From Bacillus sp. T33-2 (lineage in GTDB: Bacteria > Bacillota > Bacilli > Bacillales > Cytobacillaceae): 64,000 nt of DNA. The position numbers and the translations under genes are program-made. Within the stretch, counting starts at the first letter, position 1. Every line of letters starts with the position of its first letter. Under the pieces are notes generated by a model. The model saw nothing but the letters and a program-made list of their open reading frames with translations, did no database searches and was not told where the DNA came from. The stretch covers positions 62,001 through 126,000 of the forward strand of contig NZ_PGVB01000025.1 in the NCBI RefSeq assembly GCF_002860205.1, in the 5' to 3' direction. Below are positions 1-10,200 of this stretch, piece after piece.

Positions 1-290
1 ACAGGTATAGTTGCTGAAGGCTTTGGTCGGCAACTCATGGACACTCTGGGCATTGAGAACTTTATTCAGTACGAAATATACTAAAGTCCCAAGATCGCTG
101 CAAGTCTCGAAGAACATGGAAAGAATACGAGATTGATGTCATGAATATGCAGCGTCCCAAGGGTCTGGGAAAGAAGCATCTTGTCGAGATTGAACTTGAG
201 AACGGTGCGGTTGGTTAAGAGCAAAACCGTTATCCTTTCAACAGGTGCCCACACTGGCGCAATGTTGGCGTCCAGGTGCCGGTCATGAAC
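1..290 (+). pseudogene. ahpF: ahpF remnant (alkyl hydroperoxide reductase subunit F)
   Basis: No intact ORF is present, but three pieces in different forward frames read as consecutive parts of the FAD/NADPH domain of AhpF. The first reads TGIVAEGFGRQLMDTLGIEN from base 1. The second reads SPKIAASLEEH at about 86-118. The third reads YEIDVMNMQRPK then LVEIELENGAV at about 127-215, and KSKTVILSTGA follows after a stop. Intact AhpF is about 510 residues and reduces the peroxiredoxin AhpC. Here stops and frameshifts break the frame, and the match ends near 290 in NVGVPG-like sequence. The upstream part lies outside the window. The identification is from memory of the Bacillus AhpF sequence and is strong because the pieces are collinear. 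Confidence 0.8.
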
Positions 291-411
291 CACATATATG
301 AAAGTCGCTTTGCTATCTGATTGATAGTAAAGCGACTTTATTTTTTACAAGAGGTACAGATTACATGTCTATTATTTAGCTGCCGGAATGCTCTAAATTA
401 GAGCTATTATG

Positions 412-1083
412 TTATTCATTCTTCAACACTTCCGCCAGTCCTTGCAGAGCATTTGGCTGCCGAATGCGATAGTGACGTCCTTCCTTTTGCAAATATCCTT
501 TATCACAAAATTGTGCAAGGACATGCAATAAATGGCGGTAGGATACACCCAAAAAGTCACAAACCGTTACGTGTTTTTCTTTATATACATTTCCATCTGC
601 GGTTTGCAAAATAAAATCAGCCAGCCGATTTTCAAGCGGGAAAGCAAGGCTTTGTGTATACTTCGCAGCCATGTTCGTTGATTTCGCACTTAAAAACCTG
701 GTCAATTCCCGCAGAAATTTCACATCTTCCAGCAATTGTCCACGGTAATGATGAAAAGGGATAGCAAAGCAGACGGTCTTAGTTGAGGTTTGAATCCCTT
801 TTGTATAGTAAACATCATTTAACAACTCCATTTCCCCAATGTATTCATGCGCGTTAATGAAATTAATGAGGGATACCTTGCCGTTTTGATGCGTTACATA
901 AATTTTTGCTTTTCCTTCAATGACATAGAATAAAAAATCCGGCCGCATGCCTTCATGGATAATCCATTCATCTCGTTGATATTCACGCACTTCTATAAAT
1001 TCATCAACCGATAAAGAAAACAAATCTGCAATCGAGTGTTCATCTAAGTAATACTCTCTTTTTTCGTTTTTATAAATTTCCAT
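412..1083 (-). CDS. yeiL: Crp/Fnr-family regulator, YeiL-like
   Basis: A 223-residue cyclic-nucleotide-binding-fold regulator. The N-terminal half carries the Crp-type effector domain (around WIIHEGMRPDFLFYVIEGKA and NFINAHEYIGEMELL). The C-terminal half is a winged helix with the recognition segment VTVCDFLGVSYRHLLHVLAQ. The pattern, including the SFPLENRLADFIL-type linker, closely follows E. coli YeiL, a Crp/Fnr activator. The ATG at 1083 is chosen because GAGGTGGG lies a few bases upstream. The TTG at 1095 would place the start inside that binding site. It is divergent from an MFS permease, with a 20-bp palindrome between them, so it probably controls itself and the permease. The effector is unknown. 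Confidence 0.85.
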   Translation of the reverse strand: MEIYKNEKREYYLDEHSIADLFSLSVDEFIEVREYQRDEWIIHEGMRPDFLFYVIEGKAKIYVTHQNGKVSLINFINAHEYIGEMELLNDVYYTKGIQTSTKTVCFAIPFHHYRGQLLEDVKFLRELTRFLSAKSTNMAAKYTQSLAFPLENRLADFILQTADGNVYKEKHVTVCDFLGVSYRHLLHVLAQFCDKGYLQKEGRHYRIRQPNALQGLAEVLKNE

Positions 1084-1095
1084 AACCCACCTCAA

Positions 1096-1115
1096 AATAT
1101 GAGATATCTCATATT
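1096..1115. promoter_or_regulatory. Perfect 20-bp palindrome, candidate YeiL-like operator
   Basis: AATATGAGATATCTCATATT is a perfect inverted repeat. It lies 13 bases upstream of the regulator start and about 50 bases upstream of the permease start. Crp/Fnr proteins bind twofold-symmetric sites, and the core TGAGA-TA-TCTCA has the right size. This is a prediction from symmetry and position. Confidence 0.65.
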
Positions 1116-1163
1116 AACATCTGAATCCCCATGATATCATGCAAGCATTGGGGGGATACAGAA

Positions 1164-2339
1164 ATGAATTCACAACGCTGGATGAGCAGGCAGTTTTTTA
1201 ATTTTTATATGACGTGGGGCATTTTTCTTCCCTTTTGGACGGGGTGGATGATTCAGACAAAAGGGGTTTCCATTTCAGAAGCCAGTTTAATCATGAGTTT
1301 GGGTTTGATCGCCCGGGGACTTTCCACACTGGTTGCCTACCCTTACTTATCGTTGAAATTTAGCAGCAAGGCCTTATTAAATATGATGGCTATCGGCACA
1401 CTGATTGCCATTCTATTCTATATACCGGTCAGCTCCTTTAATGGATTACTTATGGTAACCTTACTGATCAATGTCATTTACCCCACATTGATGCCGGCAT
1501 TAGACAGCGCAGCAGGCATTCTTGTGCAGAGTAACCAATTAAAGGATTATGGAAAAAGCCGATCATGGGGGTCTATTGGGTTTGTCGCAGCCGGGATTAT
1601 TTTAACCTTCTTTACGGGGATGCTCGGGGATGAAGTGATTTTATATGGATTGCTGCTCGGCATGTTAGTATTCCTGTTTTTCGGCTTTTTGCAGGCACCA
1701 GTTGTTTTATCTGCTAAACCGAAAACGGAACATGCAAAAAATCACAGCATACGGGAATTATTTCGTATCAATCACTTTGGTTTGGTTCTCGTCATTGTGA
1801 TTTTACTGCAGTCAGCACATGCTTCTTATTACAACTATGGGTATCTATTTTTACAAGAAATCCATGCTCCCAAATATTTAATCGGAGTAATCCTCAATAT
1901 TGCCGTGATTGCAGAAATCATTTTCTTCTCGATCGCAGACCGGATGTTTAATAAATTTTCTGCAGGGTTCTTATTGGTGATCGCTGCTCTTGGTTCAACC
2001 CTGCGCTGGATATTGGTATTTGCCTTCCCAAATGTTATCGTGTTCTGTTTGGCGCAAACATTACATTCATTGTCTTTTGCGATGGGGCATTACGCCTTTA
2101 TGAAATACTTAGTCAGAAATATTCCACATACACACATTCCAAAAGCCCAAGGGGTGTATTCAGCACTAGCCCTTGGCTGGGGTACAGCAGTGTTCACCAT
2201 GTTCGGCGGCTATTTATTTGAAATAGAGCCAAGATACGCCTTTATCGGAATGATTGCATGTTCCATTCCATCCATGCTGCTTGCCCTTATTTATCAAAAA
2301 ACGGATCATAAACAACAAGAAGTGGCCGTTATTAACTAA
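1164..2339 (+). CDS. MFS permease, phenylpropionate permease (HcaT-like) family
   Basis: A 391-residue polytopic membrane protein with about 12 hydrophobic segments. The opening FYMTWGIFLPFWTGWM, the central DYGKSRSWGSIGFV and the later QSAHASYYNYG and LQTLHSLSFAMGH-type segments follow the PPP family represented by HcaT of E. coli, which imports 3-phenylpropionate. The ATG at 1164 is preferred because a GGGGGGAT ribosome binding site precedes it. The in-frame ATG at 1131 has none and lies close to the operator. It is divergent from the YeiL-like regulator. The substrate cannot be read from the sequence, and no catabolic gene for an aromatic acid lies beside it. Confidence 0.8.
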   Translation: MNSQRWMSRQFFNFYMTWGIFLPFWTGWMIQTKGVSISEASLIMSLGLIARGLSTLVAYPYLSLKFSSKALLNMMAIGTLIAILFYIPVSSFNGLLMVTLLINVIYPTLMPALDSAAGILVQSNQLKDYGKSRSWGSIGFVAAGIILTFFTGMLGDEVILYGLLLGMLVFLFFGFLQAPVVLSAKPKTEHAKNHSIRELFRINHFGLVLVIVILLQSAHASYYNYGYLFLQEIHAPKYLIGVILNIAVIAEIIFFSIADRMFNKFSAGFLLVIAALGSTLRWILVFAFPNVIVFCLAQTLHSLSFAMGHYAFMKYLVRNIPHTHIPKAQGVYSALALGWGTAVFTMFGGYLFEIEPRYAFIGMIACSIPSMLLALIYQKTDHKQQEVAVIN

Positions 2340-2365
2340 AGTGAACTATTCACCAACTTACTAAA

Positions 2366-2406
2366 GATGAAGGACACTCTCTGGAAATGTCCTTCATCCG
2401 GGTTTT
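2366..2406 (+). terminator. Intrinsic terminator after the MFS permease
   Basis: An 11-bp perfect stem, GATGAAGGACA / TGTCCTTCATC, is followed by CGGGTTTT. It begins 27 bases after the permease stop. Confidence 0.75.
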
Positions 2407-2951
2407 AAAGGGACCAAAAAACGCCAAATTTGAAGAACCTACTCTATTTGTGGTATGGTTCTCCGTCATGTATCTAAATGAGGTTATAAATAGTAACATA
2501 AAAGGTTTTGAAAGATTAATCGAAGAGGTTGTTTTTTACTTTGATGCCCTTTATTAGGGGCTTTGTAATGACTTATAAACATAGAAATAGTTGGAAAACT
2601 TTCTCATTGATTAGAACTAGGTTAACAACTTTTATAATTGCTATGTAGCCCCACTGCATGATAAATTAAGGTTGGTTTTGCAAAGATTGTTGTTTTTCGT
2701 ATTCATTCACACCCGAATGTATGGACAAGCAGCCCTCCTTGTTTTTCACCTTAAATAAATAACAATAGCCAGCAAAGTTTACGAAAAGAGTCTTATTAAA
2801 AATGTGAAAATCATCCATTTCAATCCAATTGACAGCCTTACATTGCAGTAAGGCCTTTTGTTAAATTCTTTTTCCATAAAACTACGTAACCAAAATAGGC
2901 TTGTTTTTAATTTTCTTTATACTCCCTTAACCCAGTCTTCATTTCTATCTC
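2407..2951. other. Gene-free stretch with one hairpin
   Basis: I find no supported gene. A hairpin at 2835-2854 (GCCTTAC, 6-base loop, GTAAGGC) followed by CTTTT looks like a plus-strand terminator with no gene before it, so it may be the end of a lost gene. Short open frames here, for example from 2468, have no ribosome binding site. Confidence 0.5.
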
Positions 2952-3809
2952 TCATCCCACTCTATTTGTCGTCATTTTTTGATTTATTGATGCACTTGCA
3001 TTCATATGTTTGTATAATTCTTCTGTAACTAGGAGAGGATTATCGATCATACAGAAATGTCCGGCTTGAGGAATAATGGTGAATGTGGAATTTGGAACTG
3101 TTTCATTTAACCTGTAGCCCCAATAAGCCGGTAAGAAGGGATCATGCTGTCCCCATATGAATGACGCTTTTACTTTTATATTAGGCAGTTCGGGTACGAT
3201 ATCTTGTGTTTGGTGATGTTCTAGAGCAAACGAAGCCGTTTGTAACTCTTCCGCTCCCCCAGGATGATTATATGGAGCAACCAAAGCCGAAATGAGGTCT
3301 GGGGTTATCAGTTCTTGATGGTAAGTACCTGTCCTTAAAAATCTTTCGATGTAAGTTGGAGAAGGTTCGAACTCAGGTGCTGTAGGGTAACGGAGAGCCA
3401 TAACTCTTCCAAGTGGCCAATTGCTAAAAGTAACTCCATCAGTTACAACAAAGCTGGCCACCCGTTCTGGATATTTGACAGCTAAGATTTGAGCGATTCC
3501 TCCCCCAAGGTCATGGCCCACAAAATGGGCTTTTTGTATTCCAAAATAATCAAGCAGCTTTATCATATATTCAGCTTGATGAGGCAAAGAGAGTTTTTCA
3601 TATTCCGCACGTGGAACACGGTCTGAAAGTCCGTAGCCTAAAAGATCGGGAGCAATCACTCTACATTGAGTAGCTAACTGTTGAATAATTGGCATCCAAA
3701 TAAAGGAATTAGTTGGGATCCCATGCATTAACACTACTGTTTCGTTTCCAACTCCAGCCACTCTACAGAATAATTGATACTCACCAATTTGGATGTTGCC
3801 TTGCCTCAT
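2952..3809 (-). CDS. Alpha/beta hydrolase, epoxide hydrolase / haloalkane dehalogenase-like
   Basis: A 285-residue alpha/beta hydrolase. It shows the HGxP oxyanion motif (LMHGIPTNSFIW) and a nucleophile elbow with aspartate (GHDLGGG) instead of serine. A late acid in WGQHDPF and the catalytic histidine in QAGHFCMID complete the triad. An Asp nucleophile with HGxP is the signature of epoxide hydrolases and haloalkane or fluoroacetate dehalogenases, so ester hydrolysis is unlikely. The start at 3809 (MRQGNIQ) is preferred because AGAAGTGG lies upstream and the protein aligns from there. In-frame ATG and TTG codons at 3848 and 3863 lack a binding site. It is monocistronic with no informative neighbours. 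Substrate unknown. Confidence 0.75.
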   Translation of the reverse strand: MRQGNIQIGEYQLFCRVAGVGNETVVLMHGIPTNSFIWMPIIQQLATQCRVIAPDLLGYGLSDRVPRAEYEKLSLPHQAEYMIKLLDYFGIQKAHFVGHDLGGGIAQILAVKYPERVASFVVTDGVTFSNWPLGRVMALRYPTAPEFEPSPTYIERFLRTGTYHQELITPDLISALVAPYNHPGGAEELQTASFALEHHQTQDIVPELPNIKVKASFIWGQHDPFLPAYWGYRLNETVPNSTFTIIPQAGHFCMIDNPLLVTEELYKHMNASASINQKMTTNRVG

Positions 3810-3863
3810 TTGCACAATTACCACTTCTTTCTTGTAAAATTTCAGCATTTGTAATTTTAGCAA

Positions 3864-4606
3864 TATGAAGCTGCTTTATACACGAAGCTAACAGTTTTTT
3901 CCTGAAGCAAAAAGAAAATAAACTGAATAGAGTCTTTTCTCATGCGTTCTGTTTTGCTATTCTGTTTTTAATTGAAAAAGTGAAATCAAACCACACCGTG
4001 AGATTTCAGTACTACAGATGGAACGATCATCTTATTTTTCAAAAAAATGGGTACCCTTTAAAAAATTTACTATTGAGATACCACCTTCTGAATAACTGTA
4101 ACTATCAATACCTATAACAATAACCCATAGCCCACACAGTTTGAAACTCTTTTAAAGAGTTACTTTGTTAGCAGGGCATCAACCTTAAAATTTCTTCACC
4201 AGCTGCCTGTCAACTACTGAGCGTCTTACTTAGATTGGACTTTCCCAATTAGCAAATAACGGTTTGCGGTCACGCAATAAACAAGAGAAATACCAGGTTT
4301 TTTGACCTGGTATAGCTTTATGTCTTCCTCAAATTTATCATTACCCTATAGCTTTTACATTTTGTAAATAAAAATGAACCCGCTAAATTATGATTAGGAC
4401 GCTACGCTTCAAAAATACTTCATTCCTGGGTATAGATGTTCTATACATTTTTTTGGAAGAATTCATATGATTGGTTATTTTAATCAAAAACCTCATTTAA
4501 TTATGATACGGTTCTCCGTTATTAATCCTTATGAGAATAATTACTATACTTTCTGTCTTACTTATTCACGTGAGTCGCCAATTTTTTAATAAAATATCTT
4601 TCTATC
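3864..4606. other. Gene-free stretch with one hairpin
   Basis: No gene is supported. A hairpin at 4290-4313 (ATACCAGGT, loop TTTTTG, ACCTGGTAT) has no strong T-run on either side and is of unknown role. The sequence is AT-rich and looks decayed. Confidence 0.5.
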
Positions 4607-5596
4607 TCACACATTCACATGTGTGCCCACACCAGCGATTATTGCCTTTTCATAAACAGCGGCCGCCACAGCAAGATCGAAATAGGCAATCCCGACTGAT
4701 TTGAAAAAGGTAATCTCCTCATCCCTTTCCCTGCCACTAATCTGCCCCGCCGACATTTCCCCGAGTTCTCCATGCAGGTTTGAGAAACTCCATGTCCCCG
4801 CGTTTGCAGGGATGATGAAGTCACCCGCTTCATCCTTTACCCCCTCAATCGTATCAACTACAATTTTCGAACTCCTTAAGAGTGTTTTCTCATCCACTTC
4901 CTGCATATGTGGCAGGTACGAGCCTATGCCGTTAATATGGGTGCCTGGCCTTAATGCTGTCCCTGAAAAAACCGGAGATTCTGAGCGGGTGCTGCAGGTG
5001 ACAATGTCGGCTTCAACAACAGCATGGTCCGGATCATCTGCTACCGAAATCTCGCCATCATAACTTGGGCAAAACTCTATAATTCTTTCAGCAAATGCCT
5101 CTGCTTTCTTTTTTGTCAGGTTATATAGGTGGATAATTTTTATGTTACGGACTGCAAGCATAGCCTGCAGCTGTTCCTCTGCCATTGCTCCACAGCCAAT
5201 AATAGCAACGGATGATGCATTTTCTTTAGAAAGGTGTTTTGTCGCGATTCCGCTTGCCGCACCGGTCCTCAGCCTCGTTAAGTAGGTCGCGTTCATACAG
5301 GCCAGATGTTCTCCATCGTCGGTGCTGCTTAACAGAATAACGCCTTGTGTCGTCTTCTTCCCGACAACTCGATTGCCGGGAAAAATGGTAACCACTTTGA
5401 CGGCCGCTTTCCCGACTGACTCCATTGCACTTGGCATATACAGCGCTGAAGCGTTTTTCTCGGGAAACTCGAGGACGGTTCGATGCGGATTCAAAATTTT
5501 TCCTGCAGTGTAATCTAGCAAAGCTTTTTCAAGATCCTGAATGGCTTCTTCCATTGAGTATATGGAACGGATTTGTTCCTCTGATAAGATAAGCAT
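4607..5596 (-). CDS. Ornithine cyclodeaminase / mu-crystallin family enzyme
   Basis: A 329-residue member of the family that includes ornithine cyclodeaminase, ketimine reductases and alanine dehydrogenase. It has the family lysine region (GKAAVKVVTIFPGN), the RTGAASG segment and the Rossmann motif AIIGCGAMAEEQLQAM. These bind NAD(P) and act on an amino acid or cyclic imine. The ATG at 5596 follows a GGAGG site. The longer reading frame to 5704 overlaps the upstream permease and is rejected. It lies 49 bases downstream of an MHS-type permease in the same direction, so the two probably import and metabolise one amino-acid-like substrate. A broken relative of this gene lies at 12692-12822. The exact reaction is not determined. 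Confidence 0.8.
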   Translation of the reverse strand: MLILSEEQIRSIYSMEEAIQDLEKALLDYTAGKILNPHRTVLEFPEKNASALYMPSAMESVGKAAVKVVTIFPGNRVVGKKTTQGVILLSSTDDGEHLACMNATYLTRLRTGAASGIATKHLSKENASSVAIIGCGAMAEEQLQAMLAVRNIKIIHLYNLTKKKAEAFAERIIEFCPSYDGEISVADDPDHAVVEADIVTCSTRSESPVFSGTALRPGTHINGIGSYLPHMQEVDEKTLLRSSKIVVDTIEGVKDEAGDFIIPANAGTWSFSNLHGELGEMSAGQISGRERDEEITFFKSVGIAYFDLAVAAAVYEKAIIAGVGTHVNV

Positions 5597-5645
5597 GTTT
5601 ATCCTCCGAAAAAAGGAACCGCAGGTCGCGATTCCTCGTGTATTT

Positions 5646-6932
5646 TTAGGCAGCCTCTGAATCCAGTTCCTGGTTTTTGCGGTCACGGACATACGAGACG
5701 GCAATGAGCGATATTGCTGAAGCCAGCATGATGTACAATGCTACGGGCACATAGGAATTGTTATATTGCTTGAGCAGCGCGGTTGCGACGAGCGGGGCCG
5801 TTCCTCCGGCGAGGGCGGCACCAATCTGGTAACCAAGTGTGATTCCGGTATAACGGACGTTCGATTTAAATATTTCCGAGAACATCGTACCGAGTACAGC
5901 AGTGATTGGGGCCCAAATGATACCTAGACCCAGCACGGTAGCCAAAATAAGCAACACGGCTGATTCTTGCTGCAGCATCCAAAAATAAGGGAATGCATAC
6001 AGGATCATCAGGACTGTTCCGCCAACATAAAGTTTTTTGCGGCCAATTTTATCTGAAAGATTACCCATTATCGGGATCAAGATAGTAGTGATAATAGTAG
6101 CGATTGTAACGGCATTCAAAGTGATCGTTCGAGAATATCCGAGATTGGTTGTAGCATATGAAACAATAAATGTAGAAAAAATATAAAATGGCGCAGTTTC
6201 TACTACTTTGGCTCCGACTGCGATTAAAACCTCTTTCCAGTGTGAGCGCATAGTCTCAAAAAACGGGACTTTTGCTATTTCCCCTTTTTCTTGTGCTTTT
6301 TTGAATGATGGCGTTTCATCGATACCTTTACGGATCCATAAACCAAAAATGATCAGAAGAGCACTCAATATGAACGGAACACGCCAGCCCCAGGTCATAA
6401 ATGCACTTTCAGGCATCAGTGTCATAAGTGACAATGACAGCGTTCCGAGCAGCATTCCAATCGTTACACCCATTTGCGGAATGCTACCGAATAATCCGCG
6501 TTTGTCTTTGGGTGCATATTCCACCGCAAGAAGCAGCGCGCCGCCCCATTCACCGCCAAGCCCCAATCCTTGAATCAAGCGCAGGATGATCAGAAGAATG
6601 GGCGCCATCACACCGATAGATTCATATGTAGGAAGGAATCCCATCAATACTGTGCCTCCACCCATGAAGGACAATGTCAGGACAAGCGTTTTCTTCCTTC
6701 CGATCCGGTCCCCGATATGGCTGAAAATGATGCCGCCAAGCGGACGGATGAAAAATGCCAAAGCGAAAGAAGCATATGCGAGCATTAACCCGACTGTTGG
6801 ATCTTTACTGTGGAAAAATAGTTCGTTAAATACAAGTGCTGCCACAGTCCCATATAAAAAATAATCAAACCATTCAATTGAACTCCCTACCAGACTTGCA
6901 ACCAGCACTTTCTTAGAAACCTTATTTTCCAT
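5646..6932 (-). CDS. MFS transporter, metabolite:H+ symporter (MHS) type
   Basis: A 428-residue twelve-segment transporter. The N-terminal SLVGSSIEWFDYFLYGTVAA and the FSHIGDRIGRKKTL loop are typical of the MHS subfamily (ProP, ShiA, KgtP, YhjE). These carry carboxylates, betaines or amino acids with protons. The start follows AAAGGAGGG. It is the first gene of a two-gene unit with the ornithine cyclodeaminase-family enzyme. Just upstream, ATCAT-AATA-ATGAT (6954-6967) is a small inverted repeat near the likely promoter. Confidence 0.85.
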   Translation of the reverse strand: MENKVSKKVLVASLVGSSIEWFDYFLYGTVAALVFNELFFHSKDPTVGLMLAYASFALAFFIRPLGGIIFSHIGDRIGRKKTLVLTLSFMGGGTVLMGFLPTYESIGVMAPILLIILRLIQGLGLGGEWGGALLLAVEYAPKDKRGLFGSIPQMGVTIGMLLGTLSLSLMTLMPESAFMTWGWRVPFILSALLIIFGLWIRKGIDETPSFKKAQEKGEIAKVPFFETMRSHWKEVLIAVGAKVVETAPFYIFSTFIVSYATTNLGYSRTITLNAVTIATIITTILIPIMGNLSDKIGRKKLYVGGTVLMILYAFPYFWMLQQESAVLLILATVLGLGIIWAPITAVLGTMFSEIFKSNVRYTGITLGYQIGAALAGGTAPLVATALLKQYNNSYVPVALYIMLASAISLIAVSYVRDRKNQELDSEAA

Positions 6933-7176
6933 AGGTATCCCTCCTTTTTTACTATCATAATAATGATAACTAAGATAATATTATTTTACAATTTGTATAT
7001 TTCAGAATATTAAATTTAAGAATTTATCCGATAAGAATCATCCGTCTTTCATTTCTGACTCACATCAGGAATGCCGAATTTAAGTCCGCGCCCATTCCAT
7101 AAAGTAAGGAAACCCTGTGTAAAAGCAACTAGTTCCTCATAAACCTTTTGCATTGAATCAGGCATAACAGTAACTA

Positions 7177-7208
7177 AAAGGCAGCCCGGGATTCCTCGGG
7201 CTGCCTTT
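7177..7208 (-). terminator. Intrinsic terminator of the large secreted phosphatase gene
   Basis: A 12-bp stem, AAAGGCAGCCCG / CGGGCTGCCTTT, lies 9 bases after the stop codon at 7217. On the minus strand it ends in TTTTAGTT. Confidence 0.85.
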
Positions 7209-7216
7209 CTTCATTC

Positions 7217-10200
7217 TTAATCTTCATCTTCATCATCTTGGTCATCTTCATCTTCGTCTTCATCATCGGTGTCATTTTCGAAGTATTCCAGATTTTTAAC
7301 CGTGAATTGGTCAATGGTTTCACCGTCAGAGGTGGTTGTTGTGAATGTAATCGTATCTTTGTCCACTGCTGCGTGCATGGACACGGCGATAGGATCCATG
7401 TTGACATAGTCGAATTTCTCATCGGCGACGGCATCATAATGTTTTTTGCCGGTTGTGCCAGCTACTACATAGACGGCGCCATTCGGATCTTCGACTCCAG
7501 CCTTCAATTTCTTCGTTCTGCCATAGGAATGGTCATGTCCGGAGAAGACGATGTCCATTCCTAGTTCATCCACGACTGGAGGGAGCTTTTCCTTCATTAT
7601 CGCATTACCGCCGAACGGGTTGGTGTAATAAGGAGGCTTGTGGGTCACAAGGATCTTCCATGGCTTGTCCGAATTCTGTACATCCTGCTTCAGCCATTCG
7701 AGCTGCTGGTTCAGGACTTCGTTGCTGTCTGTGTAGCCCAGGACACTGATGTGCATATTGTTATACTCAACCGAATATGTGCCGCCTTTATCCACATCAG
7801 GGCCGTTTTCCGGTGAGTTGAAAATGGATTTTGCCACGCTTCCGTCCGGGTCTCCCATATATTCATGGTTCCCGAGAGCAGCGACAAGGTCTGTTGAGCG
7901 GATGGTGCTGAAGCTGCTCATCAGTACAAGTGCGTCATTCCATTGATTGAATTTTGCTGATTCATCAATCAGGTCGCCAACATGGATCATGAATGACAAA
8001 TCGTTCTTGCTCTGGCTCTCCAATATCTTGCCAAAATCGCTCAGGTCGGAAGGTGATTGCGTGTCACCGAAGACGGCAAACTCGAAGCTTTGCTTCCTTT
8101 TAGCAGTAGTGAATTCCTCAATTGGCGACCAGTTCTTTCCGTCACCAACCTGGTAAACATACGTAGTATCCTGCTGCAGTTTGGTCAAGTTCACCTCGTT
8201 CACCCGGACGATTCCGTTCTTTGTGATATTCATTTCTCCTGAGAATACCTGGTTGCTTGAGTTGCCTTCAACGGTTTTCAGCACCCGCGCACCTTTTCTG
8301 TCAAAATCCTTTTTCTTGGCAAACTTGATTACAGCTTTTCCATCGGAAAGCGGGCTCGACATCCACGTAAAGCCTTTTCCTTTATAAGGATCTCCGGTTG
8401 GAGTGGAAATGATATTCATAATTTCTGTGGCATCTGCCAGGGCAGGGTATGTCTGCGTGTTCATTTTAAACGAATACTTGCCGTCCTTTGCCGCATATAC
8501 AGAGATCTTTTTCACTTGATCGGTGATAGAGCCCGCGATTAGGGATCCTTGTTCATCCGTTTTTCCAAGTGAAATTGGGTCTGTGCTGCCATCAATGATG
8601 GCAAAAATCTCTGCACCGCTGACTAACTGGTTATTTATATCTTTTACTGTCATTGCAGTCGGCTTTCCGATTAGAATAGGCTCGGCAGTTACAGTGTAGG
8701 CCCCTTTTATGTCCATGCTCGCCGGTACCATGGAAAATGTCGGTACAAAGCTGCTATCAACCGGATTTCGGAAATTTAACACAGCTTCCGATATATCATA
8801 AGTCAACTTGCTTCCTTCTTTAGTCGATGATGGAATACGAACCTGTATGGTCGCTGCATCTGCAGAAGAAGCAGTTTCACTGCTATTGAGATTTAACGTT
8901 AGGTCCCCAGTTGCATCATCGTAGCTGTACGTACTTTCGCTGAATCCGTTCGAGAAGGTTACACCTTCAACCGGATAATTTTTATCGAAATTCATTGTCA
9001 TAGTGGAGCCGGTTAGCTGAGCCGGGTTTGTTGCCTTCACAACAAGGTTGAACAGATCACCCAGAAATGCCGTTTCCTGCTGATTGACTACTTCCATTTT
9101 TGGGCCGCCAGTGTTTACCGTGAAATAAGCCGTTTTGATTGCCTGGTTGCCGAATTTGTCCGGGACAATTAGGGTAACTTTATGGGTTCCATCTCCCCAT
9201 GTGAGTCCGCTTAGTGAAACGGATCCGTCCATATCATACGAGTAATGGCCTTCCATGTTGGAATAATTTACTCCATCAACAAAAATGCTGATTTTCTCCC
9301 AATCGATGCCGGTTTTGAAAGGGTCATCTTCATATTCAGCAACACTCGCTTTAAAATCGATTGAGTTTGTGTCAAAATTTTTCCCATCCACATTAATGGA
9401 CTGGATGACAGGCGGATTCAAGTCATCCATCTTTTCGCCGTAGACGGCGCGGATATTATCGATGTAGACGGTTCCTTTTGTCATCGGCCCTGTAATTCCT
9501 GACTTTGTTGACATCATCCTGAATGTCTGGGTGCCTGATAACTTGAATGGACCCTTAAAAGTTGTTGGAATGGCGGCCTCGACGTATTTCCAGCCTGTCC
9601 AGTCAATCCCCGGTTTTTCCTTCGTAAGGTCGATGCTCTGGTTCTTTCCGCTTCCATCGACAATCAGCATCCTCAGCCAATAGCCCTGTGCTTCAGGGGT
9701 GGCATAGACCCACATTCCGATGCCTGTTGGGCTGTCGTTGATTGTCGTGTTGGCGCCAGGTCCGGCATATACCCCAAGGGTTGTTCCAGTTTGCGCACCC
9801 GTGAAATCGAAATCCAATTTCAATGACTGGCTGCCGAACCTCACCTGGTCCGGGAACTTTGAAGGGCTGAGGATTCCTTTTTCCCCGCGGCCGGCTGTTG
9901 CCGTTTTCCAGCCGGTAATGCCCTTTTCAAAATCGAAGATAACTTCAGGCAGCTTGCCAACGGAAACCTTCATCTCTGCTGAAAGGGATGTCCCTTTTAA
10001 AGTAGCCGTAATGGTTCCTGAAACGTTTTTGTCCCCAGTGTGCAGGACGCCGGAGTCATCAATAGTTCCCATTCCTTCAGGGATAGTAAACTCAATGTCC
10101 TGGAGATTCCAGTCGACAACCCTCTTTTGGAACTTTGCGATTAAATTCAGGTTGGCTTCACTGTTTCTCGCCACCGTCAATTCACTCGAAGAAAAACTCA

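Noticed and set aside
1131-1163. Upstream start of the MFS permease
   Set aside because: The ATG at 1131 has no ribosome binding site and lies too close to the operator, while 1164 has a good one.
7174-7437. Minus-strand frame rich in Met and Lys
   Set aside because: It is an out-of-frame reading of the GATGAA-type repeats coding the acidic tail of the large phosphatase.
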